A DNA stretch of 64,000 nucleotides, taken from Notospermus geniculatus (taxonomy: Eukaryota; Nemertea; Pilidiophora; Heteronemertea; Lineidae). The notes under the pieces are model-generated. The model searched no databases. It was not told the DNA's origin and worked only from the letters and a program-made list of their open reading frames with translations. Where the stretch lies: the NCBI GenBank assembly GCA_002633025.1, contig NMRB01002145.1, positions 59,031 through 123,030 on the forward strand, written 5' to 3'. Position 1 is the first letter of the stretch; every line of letters starts with the position of its first letter. Shown piece by piece: positions 22,630 to 33,425 of this stretch. The position numbers were made by a program, and so were the translations under genes.

Positions 22630-22685
22630 ATCGTGGAATAATGATAACGCTGATATTACTTGTACTGTTGCTTTGGCCAATAACT

Positions 22686-22838
22686 ATGACGCGGATTGAA
22701 CAAATTTCCTTTGCTACATACAATTCTCAAGGTCTAGGCCCATGACGATTTGAATATATCAACAATCTGATGAAACGTTATGAGTTTTTACTAATCCAGG
22801 AACATTGGTTATTTGAGGACCAATTGTCAATATGGCCG
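22686..22838 (+). pseudogene. LINE ORF2 endonuclease start, truncated
   Basis: From ATG 22686 the frame reads MTRIEQISFATYNSQGLGP, then a TGA at 22743-22745, then RFEYINNLMKRYEFLLIQEH. These are the first two motifs of an APE-type endonuclease (YNSQGL and LIQEHW, the latter with the catalytic Glu). The coding signal ends near 22838, where the next LINE begins. It is the ORF2 of the element whose ORF1 ends at 22629. Confidence 0.8.
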
Positions 22839-23221
22839 ACTGGTCGGACAAGCTGTGATTTTGGGCTCGGTTTTCTTGGTTCCTTACAGCATTATATATT
22901 GCAGTTGTTGCCACTTCAGCTCTTGAAATGTGTCGGTGAAATATGTGTGATCTCATACGGACTGTTTTTGGATTACCTTAATTTCGATTATTGCTCTTTT
23001 TGAGGCTACTTTGACTTGATTTACCTTCTGCTCTTCGTCCAGTCTCGGGTTGGTGCACACTGTTATGTACATTGGACATACGTCTCTGCACACGTTCCAT
23101 ATATAAGGTGTGTATTAAGTATTGAGTGCATTCCTTCATGCTCCACCGCTTGGCATCGTAGCCGGTACTCTATAGGACTGTTTTGTTGTGCCTCTTGTAA
23201 CGTTCTAGATCAGCAAAGTCA
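22839..23221 (+). other. 5' UTR of the 2A-bearing CR1-like LINE
   Basis: Non-coding, T-rich sequence between the truncation point of the first LINE and the next ORF1 start. The exact 5' end is uncertain. Confidence 0.5.
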
Positions 23222-24071
23222 ATGTCTTGGAGTACTCCTGCCAGTAAACGCAAGGATATTACCCCATCATCTAATGAACCAGCAGCTAAACTCGTCAGTA
23301 TATCGGCTTCTCCCCCACCTGCATTCGCTATGGATAATGATATGGAGACAGCTCCTTCCTCGGATATTTCGAACGTCGAGAAGTTGTATAGCTGTGAAAG
23401 TTTTCAGGACATTAGCAGATGCTTCGCCAGGATGCATGTGAACTTGGTTTCGAAGGTAGAACAGGCAACGACCGACATCAGAGATCTTAAAAACGCGGGT
23501 TACTGCCCTCGAGTGTCACAAGGACTCCCTTGATACTGAATGGAATAGATTAACCGAGGAGGAGCTTCCTGATATTGATGACAAGATTTCTAAATTGCAC
23601 CATGACCACTTGAAGCTTGATCTCTGGGGGCGAAAGTGGAATTTGCTGTTTAAAGGTATCCCAGGTCAACAATCTGAGAAGGCCAACGTTACCGAGCTCA
23701 AGCTTAAGAATTTTCTGGCTACTTCTTTGGGTATCGAGAACGCAGCTGAGATTGTGTTTTCGGCAGTACACCGCTTGCCAAGTGGTCCTATATACAAGCG
23801 CAACATTATCGCTCGCTTTCTCAGCTTGAATGATCGTGACAATGTTCTCTCAAATGTCAAGAAGCTACAGCCAAAATGTGGCTTTGCTGTTGTCATTGAC
23901 TTGCCACCGGAATTGAGCACCAAACGTGATAAGTTACTCGAGCAGCGCTCTAAACTCAGTGCCGTTGAGAAACGCAACACGAGACTGGTATATTTGAAAT
24001 ACCCGCCTTTTATCAAGCTTGTTCAGTCGCAACCTCGTCTTGCCAACAAACACGAGCCATCAGGTGAATGA
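23222..24071 (+). pseudogene. CR1-like LINE ORF1, L1-ORF1p-like, one frameshift
   Basis: The first frame runs from ATG 23222 and has a Ser/Pro-rich head and a heptad-like stretch (MHVNLVSKVEQATTDIRDLK). Around 23495-23500 a single extra base shifts the frame. The second frame continues to the TGA at 24069-24071. It contains KWNLLFKGIPGQ (RRM-like strand) and the conserved VHRLPSGP, RNIIARFLSLNDRDNVL and CTD-like SAVEKRN segments. This arrangement (coiled coil, RRM, C-terminal domain) is that of L1-type ORF1 proteins, which bind RNA as trimers. The frameshift should kill it. Confidence 0.75.
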
Positions 24072-24743
24072 GACTATGTGTGATTGCAGGTACTTGTAAG
24101 CAAGTGTCAGTGTTTATCCACAGAACTTTAAGTGTACATATACTTTATCTTTCGTTTAGTTATCCTCAGGTCTTCGTCGTGTCTGGTTTCATTACTTTTC
24201 AGCATTTTATTGCTGGTTATGCTTGTAACCATTTTTGCTGGTGTTTCGGGTATACATGGCACGCCGTGTGCATGGTGTGTTGTTGTCGATGGGCTCGGGT
24301 TTGTTGGCGTAATCCTCGCCCTAATGCCTCAGCTTATGGTAATCTGACCAATATTATGTTTTGTTGTGAGTGCATTGTGTGAGTCATGGACTTGTCTTAT
24401 TTCAGTGGCACTGACGTGCATCCATAGGAACCAAGTGTTCTTGTGTTGTCAATGTCCTTTTTGATCGTGATCGTTTTTCTGTTTGTGGTTGTGGTGGCCA
24501 TTCCTTTCATTGCTTTTGATAGTGTATCGTTTAATACTGGGTGACCACTCGCAGTGGAGGGCTAGAATTGGGCTATTTAACTGTGTATCTTCAAATGGTG
24601 CCAGTACGCCTGTCAGCAAGTCAAAAGCTGGCCAGGGATTTCTAGAGACTTCATTGCGGCTGGTCACCCATGCAACCCTGCTGAAACTTCTCCTTCTTGC
24701 GCTGTATCTGCTTGCTGTTTATCAATGGCCTTTAGTAGTACTC
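24072..24743 (+). other. ORF1-ORF2 spacer encoding hydrophobic frames
   Basis: About 670 bp between ORF1 and the first in-frame ATG of ORF2. Two frames are open in part and strongly hydrophobic: 24132-24347, and 24483 onward, which is continuous with ORF2. If translation starts upstream of 24744, the ORF2 leader would have more membrane-like segments. T-rich composition alone could produce this. Confidence 0.45.
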
Positions 24744-25416
24744 ATGCTACTTTGCCTATGTTCACTGACTTCTATTTTATGGACCTTACTCATAATCCCA
24801 TTATCAGTATTAATACTTTTAGGTAGCCACTGTCGATGCATCGGAGCACCGCGTAATATTATTATTTTCTGTTTTGTTACATGTGTGTTTTACTTATTCA
24901 CACCCGGTTTAATATCGCTTGCATCTGTAGCTATTCAGCCTAATATCGTACTTCATATATTGTCTCTGGCGAATGATGTTGAGAGTAATCCGGGTCCACT
25001 TGACCATATTAACATCTTGTTTTCAAATATAAATAGCCTGTCGGCTGAAAATGGTTATCGCTTTCAGGATTTAAGTTTAAGGTTACGTAATGAGAAGGTT
25101 CACATTGCTGCTATATGCGAAGCTGGCAACAATTTAGACTGTTCTAAATGGAACATAGATGGCTATCACCAGCTTAGTAACACCTTTTACAACTCTAGGG
25201 GTAGGGGTATGGTTATCTATTTCCATGAGTTACTTATAGTAAAGAGACGGTATGATATTGAGGACATTAACTTTGAAACGATGTGGTTTGATGTGTTTGT
25301 TAACCATAGAAAATTAACCTTTGGTTCGTATTATAGATCTCCCTCTCAAACCACTCCTGAAAAAACTATTTTTTTTGCCTCTTTTGACCGGTCTTTAGGG
25401 AAACTCAATATGAACT
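24744..25416 (+). pseudogene. CR1-like LINE ORF2, 5' part: hydrophobic leader, 2A, endonuclease N-half
   Basis: The frame is open from 24483; its first ATG is 24744. About 77 residues rich in Leu/Ile/Val/Phe precede a 2A motif, DVESNPGP (24975-24998). After the final Pro the APE endonuclease begins: ILFSNINSLS, the catalytic-Glu region IAAICEAGNN and the LTFGSYYRSPSQ strand. The frame stops at 25417 where a 4.6-kb insertion enters. The endonuclease C-half resumes at 30034 without overlap. 2A peptides before ORF2 of APE-type LINEs are known from sea urchins and other invertebrates. Confidence 0.85.
24975..24998 (+). other. 2A ribosome-skipping motif (DVESNPGP)
   Basis: Eight codons match the D-V/I-E-x-N-P-G-P consensus exactly, preceded by ILSLAN. 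In this family the ribosome fails to form the Gly-Pro bond, releasing the upstream peptide and continuing with Pro. Here that would separate the hydrophobic leader from the endonuclease-RT protein. Confidence 0.9.
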
Positions 25417-26366
25417 AGAATTGACTTGACAGTCAATTTGAAGACCGCCCTAGAGATAAGTAAGTATGGCTGAGGCAAGCTGTGGTGTGTTGTGATGTGA
25501 ATGATCTGAAGGCATAGAGGAATTCATCTTTGTTGGTGAACATTGGCGATGTGGCCAGTGAAATATAAGTTGTGATATATTATTTGTAGTGAGAGAAAGT
25601 GGGTGGCATGGATTTAAGTACAACAAATAAGATGTGTCACATATGGCCACCTCAAGTCCAATGGCTTTAAGTACGTCAGTAGGCCATGGCCCATGGGAGT
25701 AGGTCAGTAGGTCAGTTCAAACCCACCCGTCAAACATGACTACCTTGGCTCATCTCGTCTTTAAGTAGGTCATTAGGTCATGGAAGTAGGTCAGTGGTCA
25801 CTGAGAAGTGAATAAGTATAAGTATGTGGGTGACAAAGAGTTAATTCAAGTGGAGCTGGCTTCCATTTAGGCCTAGTAAAACGGCTAGCTAATCCAGACC
25901 TGCCTACACCATTTTCAATTTTGGGGAAGAAGTTTCCTAAAAATGTGTGCAATCGCATATTTTGGTGTAAAATTACGTGCAAAGTTCCCTAAAAAAGTGT
26001 ACAATTGCATATTTTGGTGTACACAATTGCAAACCCATGAACCAAGCCTTTCAATCAACAGAAACCCACTGGTTCAGTCTGCACTTGTTTCTAAAGCATT
26101 AAATGCTGCCTTAGAACAAGGTATCTGTGGAAATGAATCCACAGAGAGCTCACAACAAGGCAAGGACATCTAGCCCACTGCCCCTTTAAGTGACCTCACA
26201 GACTGTCCCTTAAACTCAACAGCTGACGTGTGAGGCCAGTCTGACCGATGAGCAAGTGAGCAGTTCCCCNAAAATGCATCAAAAATACGTAATTAGGATT
26301 GGGATAAAGGCTAAAATGAAGATATTTCACATTCCCTTCCTCTCAGTAAAGATATAGCGAGTAAAG

Positions 26367-26792
26367 CTAGGGGCTACTATTACCCCGAACCAAGGGGCTA
26401 CTATTACCCCAGATGCACCCTCTACGGGAAAATGTTACTAATTTTTTTTCAGTGAATATTTGAAACAAATACTTCCTACAGGTGATTCTACACGTGATGC
26501 CTGTTCACTCAACCAACTCTCAAAGATTGGCTCCAGAAAATACTGTTATAAAACCTAATATGTAAAAAGTTTGAACCACTCTTATTGTTGTACAGTTGTT
26601 GACTTGAGTACTTCAAATGGTCATTACTCTTAGACAATAGGTGACATAATCATTAACTCTGTCAGTTATGGTAACTAGAGATACAATATAATCCATGCAT
26701 GTATTGGTTGTTGAATTGATTCATTCATTTCAGGAATATCAATCAAAAACCAGGCTAGGGGCTACTATTACCCCGGGGCTACTATTACCCCA
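26367..26792. repeat. Paired GGGGCTACTATTACCCC motifs 340 bp apart
   Basis: GGGGCTACTATTACCCC occurs twice at 26369-26412 and twice at 26756-26792. Each is a near-palindrome. The double motifs look like termini of a small element whose interior (26413-26755) is unremarkable. Confidence 0.6.
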
Positions 26793-26794
26793 CT

Positions 26795-27035
26795 TTGCCT
26801 TACTTCGACGCAAACCCTTCGGCGTCCGACGCACGACCAAATCTGGACGCCGACTTCGCGGAATTGATTCAGAGTCCAGCGTACTTTAGCGACGGCGACC
26901 TGTTATGAAATGACTGATGTGATTACAGCTTCGCGATCGGACGGCGACCAAATCGCACGATGGGGGTCGGCGTCGGACGCAAGATAGCGCGTCGGTCGCC
27001 GGCGATGGTCGTGCGTCGAAGTATAAACTGGGCTT
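26795..27035. repeat. MITE with CTTCGACGCACGACC-type ends
   Basis: The left TTCGACGCA...CGGCGTCCGACGC and the right GCGTCGGACGC...TGCGTCGAAGTATAAACTGGGC pair. It is related to the outer element at 59067-59583 (GCCTAGTTCGACGC). GC-rich and without a credible ORF. Confidence 0.6.
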
Positions 27036-27037
27036 TA

Positions 27038-27121
27038 GCCTGCTTTCCATTGGCGCGTTTCCGAGCACCAAAACGCAAGAACCCGCCTTTCAGCACGCGA
27101 AAACGCACCAATGGAAAGCAG
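27038..27121. repeat. Small hairpin MITE
   Basis: CCTGCTTTCCATTGGCGCG at the left is mirrored by CGCACCAATGGAAAGCAGG at the right with one mismatch, enclosing about 45 bp. Confidence 0.65.
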
Positions 27122-27254
27122 GGGTGTACGCCAGAAACGATTCGCCAAGCGATTTGGAATCGCACGCGAATAGTTTTTGTTTGGAGGCATTGCGGCATGA
27201 AATAAAGACCCAACGCATGCGTTGACCGAATCGTGTGCAGTGCATGCCCGCCCA

Positions 27255-27514
27255 TAAAGGTCTGGGTCCACTTGTGCGTTTCACGCTGCGTGATGCGTCA
27301 AATCTTTTGTTAGGAAGCAGAACGGCGGAAAATAACAAAAGATTTGACGCATCACGCAGCGCAAAACGCACAAGTGGACCCCGACCTTTAAGGTCTCTGA
27401 CCACTTGTGCGTTTTACGCTGCGTGATGCGCTTCGCCCATTGAAGCAGAGTGGGGAAAATAACAAAAGATTTGACGCATCACGCAGCGCAGACGCACAAG
27501 TGGCCGGAGACCTT
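27255..27514. repeat. Two tandem hairpin MITEs (CCACTTGTGCG arms)
   Basis: Copy one (about 27255-27390) and copy two (about 27390-27514) each have arms CCACTTGTGCGTTT and CTGCGTGATGCG mirrored on the far side, around AAATCTTTTGTTA. They abut at GACCTTTAAGGTC. Confidence 0.75.
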
Positions 27515-27877
27515 TTGGGCCATGTTTGCAACTACCTCCGGACGTGGATCGCAGTTCATTTATGCAGGCTATGGCAGAAACGACATGGGACGTGTGACCA
27601 ATGTTGTGTTGTAAAGCCACGCTAGGAGATAAATTTTGTAGGAGATTAATTTTTTGATACAGTAATTGGCGTTCATATTGGTTGTCTACAAAGGGGATGT
27701 GGACCCATCCAAACGCAGATGTTGATATGAAGGGAATATGGAACAACTGCGATAAGTCCCGTTTCTTCGGCCGTTACAACAACACCAGCAAATAGCGAAC
27801 TGCTCGAATGACGTCGGATTTGTCGATTTTCATTTTGTTTGTCCGAACTTGTTTCTTCACCATGCGGTCACTCCGTA

Positions 27878-28071
27878 AGGGTCCAGTTCCATTGAGTTCA
27901 CGTTTACACTTTTCTCGCGTTACACTTCACGTTTTATTTTCGTTCCTCGGAGAAAGCATGCCACATGACAGGTAATGTGTGTCTCGTTGTGCGCTGAATC
28001 GAGGAACGAAAGGAAAACGTGAAGCGTGGCGCGTGAAAAGTGTAAACGTGAACTCTATGGAACTGGAGCCT
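27878..28071. repeat. Palindromic MITE, AGGGTCCAGTTCCAT ends
   Basis: AGGGTCCAGTTCCATTGAG pairs with CTCTATGGAACTGGAGCCT, and the arms extend about 60 bp (GTTCACGTTTACACTTTTC is perfect in both). TA flanks each side. Confidence 0.7.
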
Positions 28072-28072
28072 T

Positions 28073-28139
28073 AATCCAAAGTGTGGTGACGTCATCCGTG
28101 CATGTGAGTTGAGGGCCCATTCAGTTGTGTTTTGAAAGC
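28073..28139. repeat. 67-bp direct repeat, first copy (second at 29590-29657)
   Basis: AATCCAAAGTGTGGTGACGT onward matches 29590-29657 with one change. The two copies are 1517 bp apart and bound an otherwise unrecognised segment containing a (CTGCAGT)n microsatellite near 28303. Confidence 0.75.
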
Positions 28140-29513
28140 CAGCCGAGTCAGACGTGCCAGATTAGCGTCGCGTTTTCTACTTCAGTCCAATACCACATGT
28201 ATTGTAGGAGGTGTCGAGTGTGCACCAGGCATATGCGTATACGCTGTGGTGTGGCTTGGGCTGGTANAAAGTGTACTTTTTGCGGATATAACCACCCATA
28301 GGTCTGCAGTCTGCAGTCTGCAGTCTGCTGGTCTGCTGGTCTGCATTTGTCTGACAACCGTCGTGGGAAATGTAGGGAGCAGTTGACCTTAGGGTAATGA
28401 AACAGGAAGGTTGGCCTTGCAAGATTCAGCAGGAATTTTAGTTGTTTTGTTTGAAGGGACATTAGTTAGTGAATGAAGAGGGATGTCTAGTTAGTGAGTG
28501 CGTCGAGGTTTCAGTGCAGGACCCCGGAGTAACGTTGTCAAGGTGGCCCGTGTGCCAGTTTGATATTTGATTGACGGAATGGGTTGTCAGTGGGCGACTC
28601 ACGGAGGAAAAGTGGGCCTATTTCCCGGTGCTTTTCAAACAAGGGGAGTCCCACGGGAGGAGGCCACGTTGAAAAAACGGTACACCGGCCTCAGATATAC
28701 ACAGAGGTACACGCATAGAATTAGGTGGAATGTTACCATTCAAATTGTGGTTGATTAATTCAGTGAGTGAACGTAAGAGGATTAGTAGAATGGGCAGTGG
28801 ATTAACTGGCTTGTCACTGTGGCCGTTCACTATTGTCATGGTCGATGATTTTCGTTGGGGGTTTATACTAGTATAGACATTTGCATTATTGATAGGTATA
28901 GGTCTTCCTTCTCTTGCTTCCGAAGGCACGTTCTGATGTCTATCGGCGAGTGGGGGGAGGGGCCTACCCTGAGCAGTTGATTTTCATGTAGCGGTCAATG
29001 AGAATAGTCATACTGGTTGCTTCTCAGGTACGGGAGGCAAGTCAGTCATTCAGAGATGATGGGAATTTGCAGTACCTGTGTAGCGTTAGTCGTTCGGTTC
29101 GGGAAGGCAGTATCTGGTCTTATCAACTTTACACTGTGAGGGTAGGCCCCTCTCCTTGGTGCAGCCTGATTTTGAGGTTAGAGGATCTGAATTGGAATCG
29201 AGAGTCCAATGACTGTTAGAGACAGGTGTTTAGAAGGGAATTTGTGTCTTGATGAGATGAGAAAGACAATTCTTCGGTACAGTGAACGGTATAAGGGAGG
29301 TAGGCCTATGTCAGCCTAGGGTGGACGCCTTGTCGTGGTTTATTACTTGGGTCCACTTTCGTTTTTTACGAGATATGATGGCCAGGTATACGTAGTATAC
29401 CTGTCCAAGGAGATTGGGAGTATTGGGAGTGTTGGGAGTGATGGGAGAATTTAGGAATCTGGATATCGTCGTAAAACGGAAAGTGGGGGCGAACCCTAGG
29501 GTTGACATTGTGG

Positions 29514-29869
29514 CTGGCTGTTATTCATTTCCCCATATCTATTAGACCAACACGAACATGCACATGAACAACACACTTGGGATTGGGTGTAATCCAAAGT
29601 GTGGTGACGTCATCCGTGCATGTGAGTGGAGGGCCCATTCAGTTGTGTTTTGAAAGCGGAGGCAGGGAAAGATGATCCTGATTGGACAAGTGTGATAGTG
29701 GAGAGCGGGACGGTTACAGTTAGTGGGAATGCGCTCGCCCTCCCGCCCGCCCCAGAGGTACGTGTTGAACATGTGTGTGGATTGTGTTGGGCTGTTATTC
29801 ATTTCCCCATATCTATTAGACCAACACGAACATGCACATGAACAACACACTTGGGATTGGGTGTAATAG
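29514..29869. repeat. 79-bp direct repeat pair enclosing the 67-bp block
   Basis: GGCTGTTATTCATTTCCCC through TTGGGATTGGGTGTAAT occurs at 29514-29592 and again at 29791-29869. The second copy of the 67-bp block begins at the end of the first. This implies local duplication inside the 4.6-kb insert. Confidence 0.75.
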
Positions 29870-30033
29870 TGATGTAGTGTGTAGGTAGGAAAAACCAATC
29901 CTGTGACTTAAATCATAATAAAAATTTAGTTTTCGAGTTATCCTTAGCCATTCGAAATTTCGGATATCCGGAGAGCGACACAAACTTCAGTAAAACCAAT
30001 GAAGGCCGCCCTCATTGAGGTGAGGGCGGTCTT

Positions 30034-32055
30034 AATGATGGGACAGTTTTATTTGGTGGCGATTTTATTTGTCGAAGTAAGGATTGGTGGTCTGAGGACA
30101 TAAATACTAATGAAGGTTCAAGGTTGTATGATATAACAGTCAGTCATGGTCTAACGCAGTTAATTCGCGAGCCCACTCGCATATCCGCAAATAGTTTTTC
30201 ATGTTTGGATCTTTTGTTCATTAATGGGCCTGGTTTTATATCTGATGTTCGAGTTACACCACCCATTTTTGGTTCCGATCACAGCTCACTATTGTGCTCT
30301 GTTGATCTTCAGTTCTCTAATCACGATGCCTATTTCACTAAAAGGGTTTGGAAGTATGAGGATACTGACCTTGAATTACTCAATAATACTATTTCTGATT
30401 TTAATTGGGATGCAATTTTTAATGATGCAGGTGATATCCATATGGTGACCGAATCCTTTACATCGCATTTGTTCCATATCTTTGAATCTATCATACCACA
30501 TTATGATAAGGTAATTAAACCCAAGGACTTGCCCTGGTTTAGTGATAGAATAAGGACAGCAATCAATAGACGTGATAAATGTTATAAGAAACTTTTAAAG
30601 AATCATACCCCTGAGAACTATAATAGTTTTGGATATCAAGCTAATGTAGTGAATACTTTGGTGAAGGAGGCTAAACAAAATTATCAGACCCGTCTTTGTG
30701 ATTCTCTTGATGAGTACCGCCCTGACTCCAAAAGTTACTGGTTTTTCATCAAAAAGCTCTTGGGTAAAAAGTTTAATTCTGGAGTCCCGTCACTTGAGAA
30801 CAACGGTCGTTTCTTTTTTCCTGATAGGGACAAGGCAACATTGTTTCTTACTACGTTTATTAATAGGTTCCACCATAATCTTGATGAACGGATTATTCCT
30901 GATTGTCCTTTAAAGACTCGTGCTTCGCTGAATACCGTTATTGTCAACCGTCAAATGATTAATAAGTTACTGAAGAATCTCGATTCTTCCAAAAGCGGTG
31001 GCAATGACGGTATTTCTAATAAAATGTTAAAACTGGTGGCTGACTCAATTGATGCTCCTCTTTGCAATTTATTCCATAAAGTTATTGTTGGGCAGATTTA
31101 TCCTGACGCATGGAAACTGGGTACTGTTGTACCAATTTTCAAGAATAAAGGGTCAAAGGCAAATGTCTCCAATTACAGGCCAGTCACTTTGTTGAATACT
31201 TTATCTAAACTACTGGAAAAAGTAATCTATACTAGCTTATCCAACTTTATCTTTGAAAATAACCTCATGTATAAATTTCAATCTGGTTTTATAGAGGGTC
31301 ATGATACCACGAAACAGCTGACGCACATTGTCCATATGATTCATAATAATTGGAATAACAAATGCGATACTAGAGGGATTTTCCTCGATATCGAGGGTGC
31401 ATTTGATGCAATCCCACACTTTCTCTTGATTAGTAAGTTAAAATCATATGGCTTTGGTGACAATCTCATTAATCTTTTGAAATCCTATCTCAGCAGACGT
31501 AAACTCAGAGTTAAAGTGAACCATTCTTACTCGGACTGGTCTGCAGTTGGAGACATTAACAGTGGTGTGCCCCAAGGGTCAATCCTTGGTCCACTTCTCT
31601 TTTTATTATATATCAATGATCTTTCTGATGTTATTGAACATTGTGCACTCTATCTTTATGCAGATGACAGCTCATTGTTCTTGCCCGTAGGCTTTAACGA
31701 AGATGTTAATATTTCTCATGGTCTAATTCAGAGTGATTTGTCCAGAATGGACCGCTGGTCAGACAAGTGGAAGTTAAATTTCAAGGCGAGTAAGAGTAAG
31801 GAAGTTATCTTTTTATCTCGTAACTCACCACGTAGAAATTACCCTTATTTCAGTATTAACAATGACCTAATCAGTCGCAGTAAATCTCACAAGCACCTCG
31901 GTGTAGTTCTGGATGAATCTCTAAACTTTCGCGAACATATCGATAACGTAGTAAATAAATGTAATAATCAACTGAATCTCTTAAAAGTGTTGTCATCCAC
32001 TGTAAGATCTAATCACCTTTCAATAATTTATCACTCGTTCATCCTGCCTCACCTC
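30034..32055 (+). pseudogene. CR1-like LINE ORF2, 3' part: endonuclease C-half and reverse transcriptase
   Basis: Continues the ORF2 broken at 25416. The frame gives the endonuclease end (FGGDFICRSKDWW, LIREPTRI, CLDLLFING, SDHSS), then the RT. RT blocks in order are YRPVTLLNTLSKLLEKVIY, QSGFIEGHDTTKQL, FLDIEGAFDAIP (motif A Asp), SGVPQGSILGPLLF (motif B), YLYADDSSLF (motif C; YADD codons 31657-31668) and KHLGVVLDESLNF. The second endonuclease motif reads GDF-I rather than GDFN. Homology ends at HSFILPHL near 32055, where foreign sequence begins. The region after the RT is therefore missing here. As one piece with 24744-25416 it is a dead CR1-like LINE. Confidence 0.9.
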
Positions 32056-32586
32056 ACCCTGGGGAATCACCCACACATCGTGCAGAGGGGCAATCCCACA
32101 TTCAGAGTCGGGTTTTCCCACATCCAGAGGCAAAATGGCAGCCACTTCAGGAAATGAGAGTCCAGCACCTAGGAATGTTCAAAATCCGTCATCATACATG
32201 AACCTCTTCTTCAATTCAACACTTCTATTCGGACCTGATGAACCCTGGCCATTACTCCCAGTTCAAATTCTTGGATAGTGTTTCGTTTTAGAAGCGATTG
32301 AAGTGGCCAAACATGCCCTGTCATCCACAGTAAAGGTGGCACCGCCATCTTCCAGAGTAGGCCTAAAAACAAAGTTGGGCCAAAACAGCATGCCTTCACT
32401 ACAGTACATATGAAGGCCTAGGTGCTAGCTAGCCTGACAATATCCCTGACCAATGTTCTGGAATATTAGGAGGCAAGTTATGGATCTTTTACACAGTGCT
32501 CCAAGCCAACAACAAAACCATGGGAGGGATTCTGGAGAGCACCTCCATCATGAACAGTCATCATTTTCCAAAGTAATAGTTTGGAA
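32056..32586. other. Foreign sequence between duplicated RT segments
   Basis: The reading frame stays open to 32157 but the sequence no longer resembles LINE protein. No terminal repeats or tail are found, so the origin is unknown. Confidence 0.5.
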
Positions 32587-33005
32587 TTAGTAAGTTAAAA
32601 TCATATGGCTTTGGTGACAATCTCATTAATCTTTTGAAATCCTATCTCAGCAGACGTAAACTCAGAGTTAAAGTGAATCATTCTTACTCGGACTGGTCTG
32701 CAGTTGGAGACATTAACAGTGGTGTGCCCCAGGGTTCAATCCTTGGTCCACTTCTCTTTTTATTATATATCAATGATCTTTCCGATGTTATTGAACATTG
32801 TGTACTCTATCTTTATGCAGACGACAGCTCATTGTTCTTGCCCGTAGGCTTTAACGAAGATGTTAATATTTCTCATGGTCTAATTCAGAGTGATTTGTCC
32901 AGAATGGACCGCTGGTCGAACAAGTGGAAGTTAAATTTCAAGGCGAGTAAGAGTAAGGAAGTTATCTTTTTATCTCGCAACTCACCACGTAGAAATTACC
33001 CTTAT
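32587..33005 (+). pseudogene. Second copy of the LINE RT segment
   Basis: Repeats 31428-31853 with about eight substitutions in roughly 420 bp (about 98 percent identity by eye), including motif B and YADD. It ends abruptly at the YPY codons where the repeat at 33006 starts. It could be a local duplication or a piece of a second, very similar LINE. Confidence 0.85.
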
Positions 33006-33425
33006 TAGCTCAGCTGACCAAAGGCCAGCGGAGCTAGTCATATGTATACTGAGTGGCGTCCGGATGTGTGTGTGTGTGTGTCTGTCTGTCTGTCTGTGTA
33101 GCGTCCGTTAAACTGGCACGTTTCGCAACCGCAAGGCCGAGGGTCATGAAAGTTGGTGGAGGGGTAGGCCCTAGGAAGGACTCGAAACAGGACCAAAAAT
33201 TTTTGCGATCTGACCTACATTCTGCTCTCCTGGGGGCATTTTCCGTAAAATGGAAAACCCCAATAACTCGGTCCAGAGGCAATATATCAAACTGAAATTG
33301 ATAGGGTATGAAGCTTAATTTTTGGTACACCAAGTGCAATGGAAATTAATTCCAAATTTGTTCTCCAGGGGGCGCTAGGTGACAAAATAGAAAACAGCAC
33401 TATTTAAATTTCCCGCGCCAGTTAC
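33006..33425. repeat. Dispersed repeat starting TAGCTCAGCTGACC, copy 2
   Basis: Matches copy 1 (19112-19505) from the terminal hairpin onward, but carries (TG)n and (CTGT)n microsatellites at 33066-33098. Confidence 0.75.

Larger units (their letters stand above)
25417..30033. mobile_element. 4.6-kb insertion splitting the CR1 endonuclease
   Basis: Endonuclease coding stops at 25416 and resumes at 30034 in the same orientation with no repeated or missing domain. AAGACCGCCCT at 25441-25451 is mirrored by AGGGCGGTCTT at 30023-30033, giving 11-bp termini. The right terminus also folds with GGCCGCCCTCA at 30005. A 24-bp stretch (25417-25440) before the left terminus is unexplained, and no clear target duplication is seen. 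The interior is a patchwork of repeats (listed separately). No transposase is recognised. Confidence 0.65.
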
